This document shows, one piece after another, positions 5,635 to 7,359 of a DNA stretch of 7,359 nucleotides. This DNA is from an uncultured Selenomonadales bacterium (GTDB lineage Bacteria; Bacillota; Negativicutes; Selenomonadales; Selenomonadaceae). How positions within the stretch are numbered: the first letter of the stretch is position 1; every line of letters starts with the position of its first letter. Location: positions 1-7,359 of the forward strand of contig CAMVAG010000109.1 of NCBI GenBank assembly GCA_947165405.1, read 5' to 3'. The notes under the pieces are model-generated. The model saw only the letters and a list, made by a program, of their open reading frames with translations, did no database searches and was not told the DNA's origin. The translations under genes and the position numbers were made by a program.

Positions 5635-7008
5635 ATGGATGCACTGATTTTATCGCGCCTGCAATTTGCAATTACTACAATCTATCATTTTTTATTTGTG
5701 CCCGTGACTTTGGGCTTATCGATTTTCGTCGCGCTGCTTGAGACTTGGTACGTAACCAGCGGCAGCTACGAGGAGCGAATCAAACTTAAAAAGCTCGTGA
5801 AATTTTTCGGGACAATCTTTCTGATAAATTTCGCTATGGGCGTCGTGACCGGTATCGTGCAGGAATTTCATTTCGGCATGAACTGGTCGGAGTACGCTCG
5901 CTTCATGGGTGATATTTTCGGAGCACCGCTCGCCCTTGAGGCTTTGACGGCATTTTTTATCGAGTCGACTTTTATCGGGCTGTGGATTTTCGGCTGGGAT
6001 AAGCTTAGCGAAAAACTTCATTGCCTTTGTATTTGGATTGTCGCTTTCGGCAGCAACCTTTCCGCCTTCTGGATTCTCGTCGCCAATTCTTTCATGCAAC
6101 ACCCCGTCGGCTATGCGATTGAGGACGGCCGCGCAGTCATGACAGATTTTGTTGCGCTCGTCACCAATCCTTACGTCGTCGGCGAATATTCTCATGCTCT
6201 GTTCGCGGGCATAACGACCGGCGGCTTTTTGGTTATCGTCGTGAGCGCGTGGAAAATCGCAACGGATTATGCCTCGCGTGAAATGTTCATTCGGACGATT
6301 CGCCGCGCAGTCCTTTACACGATGCTCGGAGTTTTGGGCGTCATGGGTTCGGGTCACTTGCACGCGCAATACCTCGCCGAAGGCAACCCGATGAAATTGG
6401 CGTCGTTCGAGGCACTTTGGGAAACGGAAAACCCTGCGCCGTTTGCTGTCTTCGCCGACATAAATCAAGAGGCTCGTCGCAACGATTCAGAAATTTTAAT
6501 TCCGTACATGTTCAGCTTCATGGTTCATAATTCGTTCGAGGGCGAAGTCAAAGGCATTAACGACCTTCAACGCGAGGCGCAGGAAAAATACGGCAGCGGC
6601 TATTACATTCCAAACGACGTGCGCGGCATGTTCTGGAGCTTCCGTGCAATGGTCGGGACGGGCGGCTTGCTGTTGTTTATCGTCTTCGTGACGGGTTGCC
6701 TTGTCTTTTTCTGCCGCGATAAAATTCATGAGCACTTGTGTTGCTTGAAAATGATGCCGCTTTTGTTGCCGCTACCTTTTATCGCGAACTCGGCGGGCTG
6801 GTACATAGCGGAGGCAGGTCGTCAACCTTGGATAGTCGTCGGCTTGCAGAAAACGGCGGTCGCGGTCAGCCCGAATCTTTCGGCGGGCGAAGTGTGGATA
6901 ACTTTAATCGGCTTCACGGCGATTTATCTTTTCTTGGCAGTCTTGGCAATCTTCGCGGCGGTCATGTTCATTCGCCGCACGCAAATCACGGAAGAGGAGG
7001 AGGATTGA
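5635..7008 (+). CDS. cydA: Cytochrome bd ubiquinol/menaquinol oxidase subunit I (CydA), short Q-loop type
   Basis: A 457-aa integral membrane subunit of cytochrome bd, which oxidises quinol and reduces O2 to water without pumping protons; in anaerobes it mainly removes oxygen. About nine hydrophobic segments are visible. Key residues align with the Escherichia coli enzyme: H18 (heme b595/d-site ligand in YHFLF), E102 and E110 (proton-channel pair, same 8-residue spacing), H187 (heme b558 ligand in SHALFAG), M339 (second b558 ligand in FWSFRAMVG), quinol-loop K254 and E259 in MKLASFEALWE, and GRQPW (395-399). The distance from H187 to M339 is about 50 residues shorter than in E. coli, which fits the Bacillus-like S-type Q-loop. 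The start ATG is set by the ribosome binding site at 5619. The neighbour expected downstream is cydB; instead a 104-aa coiled-coil gene follows after 24 bases. Expression probably comes from the promoter at 4570 or an unseen one within the endonuclease gene. Confidence 0.96.
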   Translation: MDALILSRLQFAITTIYHFLFVPVTLGLSIFVALLETWYVTSGSYEERIKLKKLVKFFGTIFLINFAMGVVTGIVQEFHFGMNWSEYARFMGDIFGAPLALEALTAFFIESTFIGLWIFGWDKLSEKLHCLCIWIVAFGSNLSAFWILVANSFMQHPVGYAIEDGRAVMTDFVALVTNPYVVGEYSHALFAGITTGGFLVIVVSAWKIATDYASREMFIRTIRRAVLYTMLGVLGVMGSGHLHAQYLAEGNPMKLASFEALWETENPAPFAVFADINQEARRNDSEILIPYMFSFMVHNSFEGEVKGINDLQREAQEKYGSGYYIPNDVRGMFWSFRAMVGTGGLLLFIVFVTGCLVFFCRDKIHEHLCCLKMMPLLLPLPFIANSAGWYIAEAGRQPWIVVGLQKTAVAVSPNLSAGEVWITLIGFTAIYLFLAVLAIFAAVMFIRRTQITEEEED

Positions 7009-7032
7009 TTTTTTTCAAGGAGGTCGATTCAA

Positions 7033-7347
7033 ATGACTAATTTGGAGATAAAAGTTGACAGGCTTGATGAGCGCGTTTCGGCTCTTGAACAACGAGTAAC
7101 TGAAACGACTACGAACGTGAACAATTTGATTGCGGAGATGCGCGACTTCAAAACGGAAATGCGTCAACAAAATAAAATGCGCGCCGAAGAAATTATGGAA
7201 ATTCGACAAGACATGAAAAATATGCAAGCGAGTCTTGATGCCAAAATCGACGGCATGGGCAAGCACGTCAGAAATTTATCTGTCGCCACGATTATCGGCG
7301 TCGCCACCATTGCCATAACCGTCGTTTATTCCATCTTGATGCATTGA
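7033..7347 (+). CDS. Small coiled-coil protein with C-terminal membrane anchor (XhlA-like layout)
   Basis: A 104-aa protein, unrecognised beyond its architecture. Residues 3-80 are one long charged amphipathic helix with heptad-like hydrophobic spacing (I6, L11, V15, L18, V22, then methionine-rich from M36 to M75), predicting a parallel or antiparallel coiled coil. Residues 82-102 (LSVATIIGVATIAITVVYSIL when read through) form a single transmembrane helix with only two residues after it, so the coil should sit in the cytoplasm, tail-anchored. The same order, coil then terminal membrane helix, occurs in the phage XhlA/hemolysin-associated family, but I see no clear sequence match. Translation should be strong: AAGGAGGT at 7017-7024, 8 bases before the ATG. 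It is 24 bases from cydA on the same strand, so co-transcription is likely. It is much longer than CydX/CydS, the known single-helix small subunits of cytochrome bd, so calling it a subunit would be speculation. Confidence 0.85.
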   Translation: MTNLEIKVDRLDERVSALEQRVTETTTNVNNLIAEMRDFKTEMRQQNKMRAEEIMEIRQDMKNMQASLDAKIDGMGKHVRNLSVATIIGVATIAITVVYSILMH

Positions 7348-7353
7348 ATTGGC

Positions 7354-7359
7354 AAGGAG
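7354..7359 (+). promoter_or_regulatory. Shine-Dalgarno sequence at the window edge
   Basis: The window ends in AAGGAG, 6 bases after the preceding stop codon. It matches the other ribosome binding sites here and predicts a further same-strand gene starting about 5 to 10 bases outside the window, plausibly cydB. Confidence 0.6.

Noticed and set aside
5716..6468. A 250-codon open frame on the minus strand opposite cydA
   Set aside because: CydA heme ligands and quinol-loop residues establish the plus frame. The minus translation is rich in Arg, His and Glu, typical of an antisense shadow.
1..7359. CRISPR array, tRNA or rRNA, riboswitch, insertion sequence ends
   Set aside because: No regularly spaced repeats, cloverleaf-like or rRNA-like sequence, or long inverted repeats were seen, and gaps between genes are too short for a riboswitch.

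Overview
The window carries six protein-coding genes and a 5' end that starts exactly at a ribosome binding site. Strong AGGAGG-type Shine-Dalgarno sites, sigma-A style promoters, moderate GC with many A/T runs, and the gene types (GT8 glycosyltransferase, short fold-I Orn/Lys/Arg decarboxylase, PBP2, short-loop cytochrome bd) suggest an anaerobic or microaerotolerant Firmicute. A Negativicutes/Selenomonad-type bacterium is my best guess from protein flavour alone, with moderate confidence.

Layout. A GT8 glycosyltransferase (+, 15-1232) converges on an Orn/Lys/Arg decarboxylase (-, 1234-2649) with one base between their stop codons and no terminator. The decarboxylase diverges from the cell-elongation transpeptidase PBP2 (+, 2714-4525). 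Their promoters lie face to face in about 65 bases, and the decarboxylase -35 box touches the PBP2 start codon. PBP2 ends at a clear rho-independent terminator (4537-4556), followed by a good promoter (4570-4598).

That promoter can drive a second same-strand group: an unrecognised 174-aa protein with a phage-protein look (4633-5157), an HNH/NUMOD homing-type endonuclease overlapping its 3' end by 46 bases (5112-5588), cytochrome bd subunit I CydA (5635-7008), and a small coiled-coil protein with a C-terminal membrane anchor (7033-7347). The window then ends in another Shine-Dalgarno sequence, so the next gene (possibly cydB) starts just outside.

Functionally the left half is envelope-related: sugar transfer, polyamine production and peptidoglycan elongation. 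The right half is oxygen reduction plus inserted or mobile-looking small genes. The points most worth a second look are the endonuclease that seems to have replaced the C-terminus of its upstream neighbour, the coiled-coil membrane protein where cydB would be expected, and the divergent pairing of an amino-acid decarboxylase with PBP2. Every stretch over 300 bases is occupied by a gene. I see no tRNA, rRNA, CRISPR array or insertion sequence.
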